Assembly (NCBI RefSeq): GCF_000182925.2
Contig: NC_026507.1
Location: 3,968,001 to 4,032,000 of the forward strand
From: Neurospora crassa OR74A
Lineage: Eukaryota; Ascomycota; Sordariomycetes; Sordariales; Sordariaceae
DNA length: 64,000 nt
Direction: 5' to 3'
Part shown: positions 1 through 11,500 of the stretch, one piece after another
How positions within the stretch are numbered: position 1 is the stretch's first letter
Layout: each line of letters opens with the position of its first letter
Notes under the pieces: model-generated
Seen by the model: the letters and a program-made list of their open reading frames with translations, nothing else
Databases searched by the model: none
What the model was told of the DNA's origin: nothing
Made by a program: the position numbers and the translations under genes

Positions 1-1669
1 CCGGTCGAGGAGATAAGGTTGGCAGCTGGAGGCCTGATTGCTCTGGGGGACCCTTGATCACGGTCGGTCCCCAAAAGAAGGATGAAACTCAAAGCGGAAA
101 GGTCCCTTGTGACAGACTTCTTTCAAAGCCTCAACTTGAGCAAATCACGGGCCATTGTGCGACAATGTGACATTGTTGGTTGTGAGTGGAGACTTCCTTG
201 TCACCTGCTCTTGGCGCCAAGAGGGCCCGAGGGGCGAGGTGGGCGTTTGATAGCGCGAGCTTTGGCCGAGGTCGGGGATGATGGATGTTCTTGGGACAAT
301 TGATCAATTTGGGACAAGGGAAGGGAAGGGGGGGCGGGATGCTCCTTCACACTTTTTTTTTTCCGACTCTGCAAACTGTGAACTGTGCTGGATTCAATTG
401 GTCTGGGGAAATTCCACTGGCATTTCATTTTTGGAATTCGGCAAGAGTGACTGACTGACTGATTGATTGATTGATTGCACTTTCAAGTTTTGCCAATTCG
501 CCCGTCCGCGTCCATCAGCTTGCCGTCTCGCCTTCAATTTTTTTTCTCAATTTCCATGGAGAACCAAAGACTGACTGACTGACTGTCAGACTGACTGGAC
601 ACTGCAGCAATCCACGGCCCGTGATCCTGCCGTGCCGCGGAAAAAGAAAAAGCCATCTTCCAATAAAGACACACATACACACACACACACCCAAGCCCTA
701 TATTCAGGGGCAATAGACGTCTGACACGGAACACCGGATAGGAGGGGTGTGTGTGAACGAGTGAGAGGACTCGCAGCTCGCTTCTTCATCACCATCATCA
801 TCTGGGCATCATTGTGGAAGCTCCCGTGGAACCTCAAGAGTGTCAAGAGGTCCAGCCAACCGCGTGGCAGCGATAAAAACCACACCAGGCTACTAATTAA
901 CACATGCAGAAATCGTCCCAGTCCAAGCCAGACTAGACTGGCCACTAGTTGTCCCCATTGACGCACAGCAGGGGGCGGACAAGTTCACTCTCGGGAAGGA
1001 GGGGAACCTAGAAAGCTCCCAGACACTCGGAGTTCAAGATAAGACCAGGGTCAACTCGAGTTCTCCCACACAGAAATACACCACACTACATACACGCAAC
1101 CGAAGACACCTCCTGCGGGGCAAACACCATTTCGAGAGAAGCTTCTTGTTGTCTTCTAGAGAGACTAATGCGTACACTAGGCCACTGAAGGGGACACACA
1201 TCCGAGTCCGTCAGCCCTTTGTCATCAACACTTGGAGAGAAGGAAAAAAAAAAAAGAGGTAGCATTGCTTCCTACCTGCTCAAACAAGCACTCTACATAT
1301 ACTACATTTACATCCAGCGTCGATCCGGAACCCCCATTACAATACCACCCGATCCCACTTCACACTGGGTAACTCACACAAGAAAAAATCCTCCATCCGA
1401 TCCCGTCAGTTCGGTCCCACCCCGGAGACCGGAACCAGGGCCCTTTGAGGCGTGTCATAGGCACCTTTAACCCCTTCCTATACTACCTATAACCCTGCCC
1501 ATCCATCAGCTTCTGGCCTGCCGTGGACAGCTGTGGTTCACGTACAGTGTGCCATAGTCTGTGTGTCAGGCCAAGCGATATCTCACTCCTTTGATATTGA
1601 CTGGTCTCTTCTGTCGTCAAATCTACACCCTTTCTCTCCACAGATACCATCACTCATAACATATTCCTT
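1..1669. other. Intergenic region upstream of the permease
   Basis: No convincing gene is visible. The stretch holds short simple repeats: GACT/GATT tetramers near 448-476 and 570-595, and an AC-rich run at about 668-690. Further right are pyrimidine-rich tracts such as those near 1620-1640 and 1725-1740, as expected in the promoter and 5' leader of the permease. Small open frames on both strands have no recognisable domain. Confidence 0.5.
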
Positions 1670-1705
1670 ATGAAGGACACCCTCACGTCATCCGTGTCAA
1701 TGTAA
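1670..1705 (+). promoter_or_regulatory. Candidate upstream ORF in the permease leader
   Basis: A short ATG-initiated frame of 11 codons plus stop (MKDTLTSSVSM) ends 38 nt before the permease ATG at 1744. If the transcript starts further upstream, ribosomes would meet this frame first and it could dampen permease translation. Whether it lies in the mature leader is not known from sequence; an intron or a later transcription start would remove it. Confidence 0.3.
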
Positions 1706-1743
1706 CCAGCGAACCGATCACCCTCCTTTTTTTATCCCCAAAC

Positions 1744-3893
1744 ATGGCTGGATTCGATCAGGATATCGAGCTCAGTGCTTACTCACACTCTCACGGACTT
1801 GGAATCAGTGGTAATGGTCGCAGTGGTCGACAGCGCAGCATAGCCGAGGCAAGCAGCTTCACCCTCGGCGGCGCCTCCCCTTCTCCCCGGACCAAGTCCT
1901 TTGCCGATGTCTCACCTGGCGGCAGCCATGGCCGCTCGAAATCCATTGCTGCTGCTAGTGACGGCGCCGGTGGAGGCTTCCACGGTACCATGAGTCGCTT
2001 CGTGGACTCCTTCCGCCGCGGCGACGGCACCATCAACAAAAATCTCGACTTGGACGACGACAACAATACCAGCTCACATGGGTACTCTTCCCACAGCATC
2101 TCGCGCGGCCATGGCGGCACGAGATACTATGACTTGCGCCCGGGAACTGGCAAAATAAACACGCCCAGCTCGCTGCTGGCTAGAGAGCTAAAGGGCCGGC
2201 ATCTGCAGATGATTGCCATTGGAGGGTCCATCGGGACGGGTTTGTTCGTTGCCTCTGGCAAGACATTGAGCGACGGCGGACCGGCGAGTGTGTTGATTGC
2301 CTATCTCATCATTGGCGTCATGCTGTTTTGCACGATACAGGCCTTGGGCGAGCTGGCTGTCATTTTCCCCGTAGCCGGATCCTTCTCGGCCTTCTCGACG
2401 AGATTCTTGGATCCAAGTTGGGGATTTGCTATGGGGTGGAAGTAAGTCGAGCCACCTTTCGAGTTCGTTGTGTAAAGGAGAAGAAGAAAATACTGACAGA
2501 CACTTTTTTCCTTGCAGCTACGCTCTGCAATGGATCGGGGTACTACCACTTGAAGTATTAGCCGGCGCCATGACAATAGGATACTGGAATAAAGAAATCA
2601 ACAAAGCCATATTCGTCACCATTTTCCTGGTCATCATCTTCGTCATCAATCTTTTTGGCGCAAAAGGATACGGCGAGGCAGAGTTCATCTTTGCCATCAT
2701 CAAAGTTACCGCGGTGGTAGGATTCATGTGAGTTTTCATCCCCTTTTTCACCAGAACACACCCGTTCCACTCCCTCCACCCCAGACACCCACATCAACCT
2801 AACACCCATCCCCTCAAAAAGCCTTTTAGGTATCGTCATCAACATAGGCGGCACCCCTACCGAAGGCTACATCGGCGGCAAATACTGGGAGGACCCCGGT
2901 GCCTTCCACAACGGCTTCAAAGGTCTCTGCTCCGTCTTCGTCACCGCCGCCTTCGCCTTCGCCGGCACTGAACTCGTTGGCCTGGCAGCCGCCGAGACCG
3001 CCAACCCGCGCAAATCGCTCCCCACCGCCATCAAGCAGGTTTTCTGGCGTATTTCGCTCTTCTATATCGTTAGTATGACGCTCGTCGGTCTGCTCGTCCC
3101 CTACAACGAGCCTCGTCTCCTCAACGCCCAAAACATTGCCGACGCTTCCGCCTCGCCTTTTGTCATCGCCATCGAATCCGCCGGCGCTACGGTCCTCCCC
3201 TCCGTCATGAACGGCGTTATTCTCATCTCGGTCATCTCCGTCGGTAACTCCGCCGTCTACGGCTCCTCGCGCACTTTGGCTGCCCTGGCCGAACTAGGCC
3301 AAGCCCCCGCCATCCTCGCCTACGTCGACCGCCGCGGCCGTCCCATCGTCGCCATCCTCGTCACCATGGCCGTCGGCCTGCTCGCGTACCTGGGCGACGT
3401 CCCCTCGCAGAAAAACATATTTGACTGGCTCCTGGCCATCTCAGGCCTGTCCTCCATCTTGACCTGGGCATCCACCTGTCTCGCGCACATCCGTCTGCGC
3501 AAAGCGTGGGCGTACAACCACCGCTCGGTGCAAGACATTGCCTTTAAAGCACAGGGCGGCGTGATTGGTTCGTGGATCGGGTTTGTTCTTAATGTTCTGG
3601 TGTTGGTGACACAGATATGGGTGTCGATCGACCCGCTCCACCAGGGCGACACACCGTTGACGACCAAAGAGCGGGTGCGCAGTTTCTTTGTGAGCTGCTT
3701 GGCGATTCCGGTGGTGTTGATTTGTACGATTGTGCATAAGTGGTACTATAAGACGAAGTGGGTAAGGATCGAGGATATGGATGTGGACACGGGAAGGCGA
3801 GATTTTGGACGGTTGGGCATTATCAAGGCCCAGGAGAAGGAGGAGAGGATGGGGTGGCCGAGGTGGAAGCGGGTTTACCGGTTTATGTGCTGA
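1744..3893 (+). CDS. Amino acid permease (YAT/AAP family)
   Basis: Plasma-membrane amino acid/proton symporter of the fungal APC superfamily. Exons are 1744-2441, 2518-2727 and 2822-3893, giving 659 residues. The third acceptor is the AG at 2820-2821: only this choice keeps the frame and restores the expected ILLGIVIN segment. The first ~138 residues are hydrophilic, rich in Ser and Gly, with many SP/RS sites, and are probably cytosolic and phospho-regulated. The permease core begins at LARELKGRHLQMIAIGGSIG, the signature ahead of TM1 in this family (GSIGTGLF), and continues through about twelve hydrophobic segments. Later family landmarks are GWNYALQW, SAVYGSSRTLAALAELGQAP and SGLSSILTWASTCLAHIR. 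The C-terminal tail is short and basic, ending YRFMC. Substrate range cannot be read from sequence; a general or broad-range permease is likely. Confidence 0.93.
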
Positions 3894-6290
3894 TTTTGCA
3901 GTGCAGTGCAGTGCAGTGGTTACTGCCTGTGTGAGAATGGAGGAGAGGGAAGGCAGGCCCGCAGGCTCGGTGGGCTGGAGAGTAAGATACCCGCAGGTGA
4001 TGTCCTGGACAGGATCTGGATCCATGTGGAGGAAGGTCGGTTGATTTGTATATCGGATTGGATGGCTATGAACAGGATGCTTTGATATCAACGATGGGAG
4101 ACGCATGTATATAGATGTAATAGTAATCACATGTGATGATGAACTAGCAAATTGTTGTGATGATGATGATAATAATGTGTTGCGACAAAACATTTGTGGT
4201 ACCCGAGTCCTGTAATGATCACATCCGAGGACCCCCAGGGCACAATGCTTAACTTTTTTCCTGTCGAACAACAAACTTTGCATAGGTATTCGCTGGGCTC
4301 GTCCAAAATCACAATCGAGAACACCATGTCTCGACATCGGATGATAACGATCACAACACACATGGCGGACAACTGAAGCCTAAAGCCTTTCCGGAACAGA
4401 CACCTGATGTACGGCCGGCGTGGCAGGACTCGGAGTGTCACTACATATAGTTATATACAAATTCCAAATGGAAAATGGTGGAATTCACAATGACAGCATC
4501 GAATCGCTTGAGCGCCCGTTGACAACGTCAAAGACATCCGCATTGAAGCCTGCCCTGGTCATCCCGCTGATATTTCAGACTATGTGTCTTCCTTTTGAAA
4601 CTCAACCAAGCCGGCCTCGCTAGACTTTGAAAACTGGAGATCGAAGCCTACCTTCCACGTCTTGATCAGGGACATGAGGAGAGAGACAAATACCGGAAAA
4701 ACCTTTCGAAGCCAGACGTGATTGGCTGCTCCGTCGTCGGAATTTTACTTTTCCAGTTCAAAAGCATGAGACGGAGTCAACAAGTCGGCCTGCATGACAT
4801 TGAGCTCAAGTCGAATGCCATCCAGGGGCGTCGCGGCGTCGCGTGCTGTGCCTAGTGCTCCGATATGTCCCCTCTTGCGAATTTGGGAAAGACATGGTGT
4901 GTTCCCTCGACATGTTGGCAGATGGTAAAATACCTTACCTTAGGTACTTTAGGTAGGTAGTAGAGGTAACTGCTGATCATCGATCCGAGTTTGAGCTGGA
5001 GCGAGCCTACCTACCTCTACCCTAGGTATGTGGAAATCCAGGTACCGACTGCAGGCATTATGTGATTTCGGCAACTCTGAGGGTGCTGAAGCTCCATGCG
5101 CGCCGATAGGATAGGTAGAGGTAAGATAGAGGTAGATAGATAGAAGTCACTGCCGGCCTGGACCTACCTCTAGTCCTGCAGTGTTTTTTTTTTTTTTTTT
5201 TTTTTTTTCCGGCGGCTTTCCTGCAAAGGCATTGGTGAAAGTCGTCTCACTGCTCACCACCACGTACGTGCGCGCAGCAACTCGTCTGGTTCATGCAGCT
5301 CCCGCGCGTAGCTTCTAACAAAAATAGGTAGTCATTGGGTACTACCTAGTCCAGCCTCCATGAGACGACGACGTTCAAGCCCAATAGGTAGGTAACCAAA
5401 ACTTCATTTGGCAAGGAAGCGAGTACCTACCTCTAGGTACGGTAAATTTGTTCATCGTCAAATGCTTGGATGTAGGTACCTACCTACCAGACTGTTGGGG
5501 TCCAAGTGTGAATGCCTTCATGCTTTCGACATAAGAAACGGGCCGTCCAAATTGACTGGTGATAAGTGTATCATTTTTCTGACCGACTTCAAAGATTTGA
5601 AACGAATTCTCATCTGTTCCACTCGTCGTCCCCTCGCCGCCGACCTCATCAGCAGCCGCTCTCATGACAACGGGACATGCATTTTCTGTCTTCACGACAG
5701 TTCGGGTAACTGACGAACGGCAAGAGCAGTGAACGTACCTACTCAGCTGACATGGTACATCAACTTGCATACCGAAAGCAATATGCCGAGGTGCATGGAC
5801 GTTTGTTTGGTGGACAAAGCTCGGGACTCGAGGCACCTGTCGGGCCAGGCATCTTAGGTATCGATGGCTCACAAACAACAACTTCCTTACCCCCTCCCTC
5901 TGCCAGGGTAGGGTCATTTCGTTGGGTGCTTTCGCGGTGACTGCTGTTACCACCCTATCGTCCGCTTAGCCAACTTGGACTATGCTCCGAACGTTTGATA
6001 GGTGTACCCACCTACGTGTACTCGCCGTGGAGTTGATGAAGATGGTGCGTTTCTCTTCACTAACCTACCTCCCTACCTAGAGAGGTACCTATTAGTAGCT
6101 ACTTACCATTCCCCTCCCCTCTCCTATGTACCTTGAGGCACGGGATTGGAAGTGTCTCACATCGATGCCTTCCAAAGATACATGCAAGCGAGAAGACAAC
6201 AAGACGTGGTTTGGGGTTATTAGTACTTGAAGGGCATTATGTAATGCACATACTATCAGACATGGGAAATCATCAATGCATGACATACCA
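3894..6290. other. Gene-poor spacer with TACC/GGTA islands
   Basis: No gene is supported. From about 4930 onward it is dotted with short islands of GGTA/TACC units in both orientations, and there is a run of 25 T at 5184-5208. A minus-strand open frame at 5480-5953 has no domain and is interrupted by these islands in its flanks. The permease 3' UTR probably occupies the first few hundred bases. Confidence 0.5.
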
Positions 6291-6600
6291 TTCCCACACT
6301 CAAACACCTGTGCAGTCTTGGCGGACGTGTGCGTGTACACACACACACAACTTTTTGGCAAAACGGACTATCGAAACGAAAGATGGAGATGACGAAATGC
6401 AATTATCCTAGAGGAAAAACTATTTTCTTAGTAGTTTTAAGTACGCTAATCCTAAATCTCAAGTCGGTTCTCCTTTATCTCCCCGTTTAGTAGAGATATA
6501 AGTAAATAAAATCTTATCGATAGTCCATTTTGCCAAAAAGTTGTGTGTGTATATACACACATACGTCCGCCAAGACTGCACAGGTGTTTGAGTGTGGGAA
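6291..6600. mobile_element. MITE-like element with 84-bp terminal inverted repeats
   Basis: Two arms, 6291-6374 and 6517-6600, are near-perfect inverted copies. The element begins TTCCCACACTCAAACACCTG and ends with its reverse complement. The arms differ at about five positions, all transitions, mostly C/G in the left arm and T/A in the right. The central ~140 bp is AT-rich and has no coding capacity. Size (310 bp), long TIRs and lack of a protein fit a non-autonomous DNA transposon. The flanking bases allow a CA or CATA target duplication, but this is ambiguous, so I do not name a superfamily. Confidence 0.8.
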
Positions 6601-7212
6601 CATATTTAGCCTTGAGCATACATAGCCTCCTATTCCAGCGAACGACAGGTATGTATTGTAAATTAGTAGGTGGACCTCAAAGGGAACGAACTCAGGTCGT
6701 CTAGCTCGCGTAATGATATCGCTGAGGTACCTAGAAGTATTTCAAAAAAGAAAAATAATAAGAACAAAAAAAAATGATATGCGACGAAAGCGGAAGCAGG
6801 ATGACGTAAGGATCTAGAGTTGCGGTGGTTGAGCTTTGCCGAGCAACACGGCACGTTTCTGGCTTCTAAGTGGATGTCAATTGAGTAGAGGTATTCTAGA
6901 ATACGGTACCGAAGGTAGTAGTAGGTATGTACGTAATCTACACGTGTGCCGTGTAAGTGGCACAGCGGCTAAGGCTGAAGAAGCAATGAATGGTGGACCT
7001 CGTTCGTCAAGCGAAGGACGGGGAAGGGGGGAGGGGGGGGTGAGATTCAGGGACCGTCGACGTATGCAGATCCTGTTCAAGAAAAGGAAAACATCCGCGT
7101 CTTCACGTCCGTCTGGACGCTTTCCCCGGAGAGAGTAAACATGGAACTATACATGAGGTAAGGCTCTCGACAACAGCGTTTAGTTCAACCCTTGCAAATT
7201 GTCTTCATCTCT
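6601..7212. other. Spacer between the MITE and methyltransferase 1
   Basis: No gene is visible. It contains A-rich runs near 6740-6775 and a purine-rich G tract near 7020-7040. The right end is probably the 3' UTR of the minus-strand methyltransferase. Confidence 0.5.
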
Positions 7213-8619
7213 TCAACCATCCAGTGGCTTCTGGGCCCGAACTAAGCGCCACTTGAAGTTTGCGTGTACCTTACGCTCCTTATACTCCCTCCGCAAAATA
7301 GCAGCATAAATCAACGTCTCATTCACCGTCCACCCCAACACTGTCGGGCAGAAATACGTCAAAAAGCCCTCGATATCCTGCGTTAGAAACGCGCTGTTGA
7401 AAAGGCCGATTTCCTTTTGCCTTTTATCCGCAGGCCACGGCGAGACAGGGGCCAGGAGGTCCTCCACCTCGATGTTAGTAAAGCCAGCTTCCTTAATCCC
7501 AGCGTCCATGCAGCCCGAATCCACCATATTCACTACCAGGCCCGTCTTTCTCCCAATCTCAGACCAGATTTCGCCCCATTGGTACATGGCGGTGTCGGGA
7601 GGCATGGTGTCATCAAGACAGACCAGGTTGACCTCGGCGTCGATGTGCTCGAGCCAGCCACCTGGTTTCATACACTTATATACTTCCCTGTAGAGAGCGG
7701 GCCAGTCTTTGACTACGGCGGTAAGCCAGCGAATGTGGACGTAATCGAACAAGTTTTCCTGGTAGGTCCAGGGTTTGGTTACGTCCTCGATGTCGAACCG
7801 GAGGTTGGGGGGCACCCAATTGGGTTGGATTGGTGAAATGTCGGTGCCGTATACATTACAATTGGGATATTCATCGGCAAAGTCAATTGCCCAGAGTCCT
7901 ACGAAAGATATGAGGATTAGTTTGGAACCCTTTTCGCCTGACTGCAATGTCGACTTGCAGGTGGGCACAAGGGTGCATGTTCCCTCCTTTGTGTTACATC
8001 AACTTACCGGTACCAGTGCAGACATCAAGTGCATTCTGAATGTTATCTTTGAGGGGAGCCGTGTACAGCTTTCCGTCCAAGAACAGAGTCATGAAATGGT
8101 GGAAAATATCCAGCATCTCATTGGCGATCTCATCATTTGGACCCCTGTTGTTGCGAAACAATCATTAGCCTCATATGTTATTTTATATTTTTACTGCTTT
8201 TGGATCAAACATACCAATATTCTTGATCAGTTACAGCATCGCTGTGGTACGTACGGCCCTGAATCGTCCGATATTTCAGGATGCTGGAGCTGAGTGAGGC
8301 TGTTGAACTCGCGACCTCGCCACCCAGCGCTGAGTCGGCATCATCATCCACCGGGTGTTCCTGTGCGTGTGAGACAATTCTTGTCAGTACTCAGGTGCAT
8401 GTATATCAAGCGGCTCGAACTCTGGTGGATACCACCCAGAAGAAAACTTGTGTGGAATCCACGAACCTGTTCCGCCCAATGTGAGCCAGCCAAGAGGCCA
8501 ACGGGCTCCGAGGGCTCTGAGGATTCATTCGCGGGACCAGGAGTAGGCAATCTCTCCTTTCTGTTCGGCGACCTTGCCTCAGGTTCAGGTGATTGCGCCT
8601 TGTTGGTTGGAGAATTCAT
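7213..8619 (-). CDS. LaeA/UMTA-like SAM methyltransferase, copy 1
   Basis: Class I SAM-dependent methyltransferase of the fungal LaeA/UMTA type. Exons on the minus strand are 8619-8467, 8360-8215, 8144-8008 and 7898-7213, giving 373 residues. The N-terminus (about 40 residues) is Pro/Ser-rich, followed by the family signature LLAGSHWAEQ, then GRTYHSDAVTDQEYWGPND, motif I and [20 protein letters not shown], and ends RAQKPLDG. Motif I reads DVCTGTG where the other three copies have D(V/I/L)GTGTG, so the first glycine of the SAM loop is Cys; activity may be altered. Relative to copies 2 and 3 two introns are cleanly missing: its 686-nt last exon equals 13+433+240, their last three exons. It lies tandem and head-to-tail with copy 2. 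The substrate is unknown; relatives include regulators of secondary metabolism, but that role is only inferred. Confidence 0.9.
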
Positions 8620-8703
8620 GACTGGGGACTGTGTTTGGTTCGATGTTCAAAGTTCGAGCAATGGAGGAAACTCGATTGTGCGTCGTCATTCGTCCTCCCA
8701 GTG

Positions 8704-8730
8704 ACGACGATCCGGTAGATATACGAACGG
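8704..8730 (-). promoter_or_regulatory. Core promoter (TATA-like) of methyltransferase 1
   Basis: On the gene strand this reads TATATCTACCGGATCGTCG, about 85-110 bp before the start codon. The same spot in copy 2 reads ATATTTACTGGATCGCCG. Conservation amid diverged flanks suggests a TATA-containing core promoter. Confidence 0.45.
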
Positions 8731-8786
8731 TTGCCCCGTCGCTGAGTCCATGGTGGCCCCAGTCCCTTCTGTGTCCGACTTTGAGG

Positions 8787-8820
8787 AGCGGTCAACAAGC
8801 GTGAAGGTAACCTCAATCCT
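8787..8820 (-). promoter_or_regulatory. Shared upstream element, methyltransferase copy 1
   Basis: The plus strand carries AGCGGTCAA and then GAAGGTAACCTCAATCCT, 168-201 bp upstream of the ATG. Both blocks recur at a similar distance and in the same orientation to the gene in copies 2 and 3; the second block also recurs in copy 4. It is probably a regulator-binding site copied with the gene. Confidence 0.5.
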
Positions 8821-9688
8821 CTGAATATGGCCTGAGCCACAGACAGAATATCGTCGCGGGGGCTGTCGAAGAAGATATACGGGGTGTTCCACAGCAGGCA
8901 ATTCACAATTGGCTACAAACATCCCATGCCACCTCAGCGACAAGTCATGCTGCGGGACTACATGTAACCCCGGCAGACCTTGGCAGACTCTGCTAGGTTA
9001 GGGCAAGTGGAATGCAGTCCACCCAATGGCGGTCACCCTCGGGGTATGTGGCTTGTACAATATTGAAAACAATTGTCAGGCAAAGCGAGGGACTGGAGAT
9101 GTGGGTTGCCGATTGAAGATGCAAGCGAAGAGGAAGAAGTCCGAGAAATCCAAGTCCATAAGGCTTCGTGGACTGGTTCACATACGGCACGGGCAAGATA
9201 GGAGGGGTACTGTACCATCGGTCCGATCTGTGGTCGCGTGGCGCTTCGTCCAAACCATTGCTTTCTTCGGCCGGCAGTGGCTGTCAACCCCTCTTTTCAG
9301 CCACCTGTTCGGCCATGCCACATGACACAAACCAAAAGAGCAAAAACTCGAGGTCCTACACTAGTAAGTAGTGAGTATGCTTACGCTTTGATGGGGCGCA
9401 ACATCGACAATATTGTCGGGTGTCGGATGTTTGGCACGGGTAAGGCTGAAGGAAACAGCAGTGAACCTTGTTCATCAAACGGACCGGACCAAACTCCGGA
9501 CAAACCACGAAAAGGGGCCCATGACGCTTGACGACGATCGTGATAGTAGAGATATTGATACCTACACTATTGAAAACGTCACACAAGGAAACGGATACAT
9601 GTAATCCCCATCCCCCATGTTCCCTGCCACTTTCATCATGCGCAACACGCGTCCACCTGCCCCACCACCGTTGTCTACACTTGTGATT
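8821..9688. other. Spacer between methyltransferase copies 1 and 2
   Basis: No gene is recognised. It should contain the distal promoter of copy 1 and the 3' UTR of copy 2. Short open frames on both strands overlap one another and lack domains or splice structure. Confidence 0.5.
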
Positions 9689-11417
9689 TCAGGCGTCCAA
9701 CGGCTTCTGGGCACGAACTACGCGCCACTTGATGTTCGCATGAATCTTGCACTCCTTGTACTCCCGGCGAAGACTAGCGGCAAAATTTGCCATCTCGTTG
9801 TCAGCCCACCCCATAACTTGGCCAAAAAAGTAGGTGAGGAAGCCCTCAACGTCTGTCATCAAAGCTACAGATTGGTAGAGACCAATCTGTCTTTGCTTTT
9901 CGTCAGTAGGCCAAGGGGAAGTCGGGGCCTAAAAATTAGAAGTTAGTCTTCGTGGGTTTAGAGCAAGGGATTGTGTTGCCACTGCTTTCTGGTCGGCAGG
10001 TGTAGGTCCTCTGTACCAACCACCTCCTTCGAATCATCACCACCTTCTCATTCGATCCCGCCTTACGGCTTCAAGAAATTTGTATGTAACTTACCAGGAA
10101 ATCTTCGATTTGGATGTTGGTGAAGCCCGCTTCCTTAATTCCATTCTCCATGCAGCCGGAATTGATCATGGTGAATATAACTCCGGTCTTCCGCTGAATC
10201 TCGGTCCAAAGCTGTCCCCACTGATAGGTAGCAGAATCCTTAGGCATAGTTCCGTCAAGGCATACCGCGTTCACTTCGCCATCCATATGCTCAATCCAGC
10301 CACCCGGCTTAAGACACTTGTATGCTTCCTTGTATAAGGATGTCCAATCCTTGATTGTGCCGCAAAGCCACCGGATATGGATGTAATCGAAGAAGTCGGG
10401 TTGATATGTCCATTCCCTAGTCGCGTCGTCGATGTTGAACTGGAGGTTAGGAGGAACCCAGCTCGGCTGAATAGGCGAAATATCGGTACCAATCACGGTA
10501 CAGTTGGGAAATTCATCCGCGAAATCGCTACAGGTGCCACTGTTAGTCATCTCAGGCAACAAATCATGAGTTCTGACTTTGGTCTTACATTGCCCAGAGC
10601 CCTATGTGAAGTTCCCCATTAGCGAACCGTTACGTACAATAGGTATCGTCTTACACAATCCGTGCAGTTTACTCGTTAGGGAGGAGTGGTACGTAAAAGG
10701 GAAGAATGCGATGTGAGCCCTGACGAGGAGGTGGGTGAGCCTTACCGGTGCCGGTGCCGACATCCAGGGCGTTCTTGATGTCCTTGGATAGCGGGGCTGT
10801 ATATAGCTTCTCATCAAGTATCAGGGTCATGGCGTGATGGTAAATATCCATGACCTCCATCGCCTTCGCATCGTTTGGGCCCCTAGATCAAAGGGCTGCG
10901 ATTAGCTTTGATGCCTCGCGAGATTCCCGACCAAACTATTTCCAAAAATGACATACCAATACTCAGTATCAGACACAGCATCGTTGTGATATGTCCTGCC
11001 TTTGATCGTACGGTATTGCAAAATAGTAGAAGAGATCGACGCCGTTGAGCTCTCAACATCACTATCACCCAGAGTGGAATCGTTGTCGTCAGGGACATGC
11101 TGTACGGTAAAGAACAAGGTCAGCAAAGGACATCGAAAACAATATTCATGCGGCTTCGTGTTTCTATGGGAGTTACATACCAGCTCGCCCCAATGCGCGC
11201 CAGGCAACAGTTCGGTCGGCTCGTCAGATTGGGCCGCCGGCGGCGATACGGGACCGGGGGTGGGCGAAGCCGGACCGGGCGTGGTCGATGCCGGACCAGG
11301 CGTGGGCGATGCCGGACCAGGCGTGGGCGACTTAGCTTGTCCTTTGGGCGACTGTACCGTTGGCGACTTCGCCTCAGGTACAGGTGACTGTGCCTTCCTC
11401 TTCAGTGCGGAACTCAT
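9689..11417 (-). CDS. LaeA/UMTA-like SAM methyltransferase, copy 2
   Basis: Paralogue of the neighbouring copy 1. Minus-strand exons are 11417-11181, 11099-10957, 10882-10746, 10601-10589, 10527-10095 and 9928-9689, giving 400 residues. The fourth exon is only 13 nt (GGCTCTGGGCAAT) and encodes the GLWAI that follows SAM motif I. The N-terminal ~65 residues hold several SPTPGPA-type heptads, proline-rich with many SP/TP phosphorylation-like sites. They are followed by [66 protein letters not shown], and a C-terminus ending RAQKPLDA. Motif I is intact, so this copy should bind SAM. Exon lengths 143, 13, 433 and 240 match copy 3 exactly. A nitrate reductase relic lies just upstream. Confidence 0.92.
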
Positions 11418-11500
11418 GATCGGAAAATGTATTGGCTTTCGAGCTCAGTCGGCATAGGCAACAGAAGAAGTAGGTCGGGTTCAATCGATTGTGTCCTCAA

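Noticed and set aside
2830-2830. Alternative third-exon acceptor of the permease after TTTTAG
   Set aside because: It would break the reading frame and delete the conserved ILLGIVIN segment; the AG at 2820-2821 keeps both.
5184-5208. Run of 25 T that could be the A-tail of a retroposed sequence on the minus strand
   Set aside because: No coding or SINE-like sequence precedes it and no target-site duplication is visible; poly-T runs occur elsewhere in the window.
5480-5953. 157-codon minus-strand open frame
   Set aside because: No domain and a setting full of TACC/GGTA islands; no supporting splice sites.
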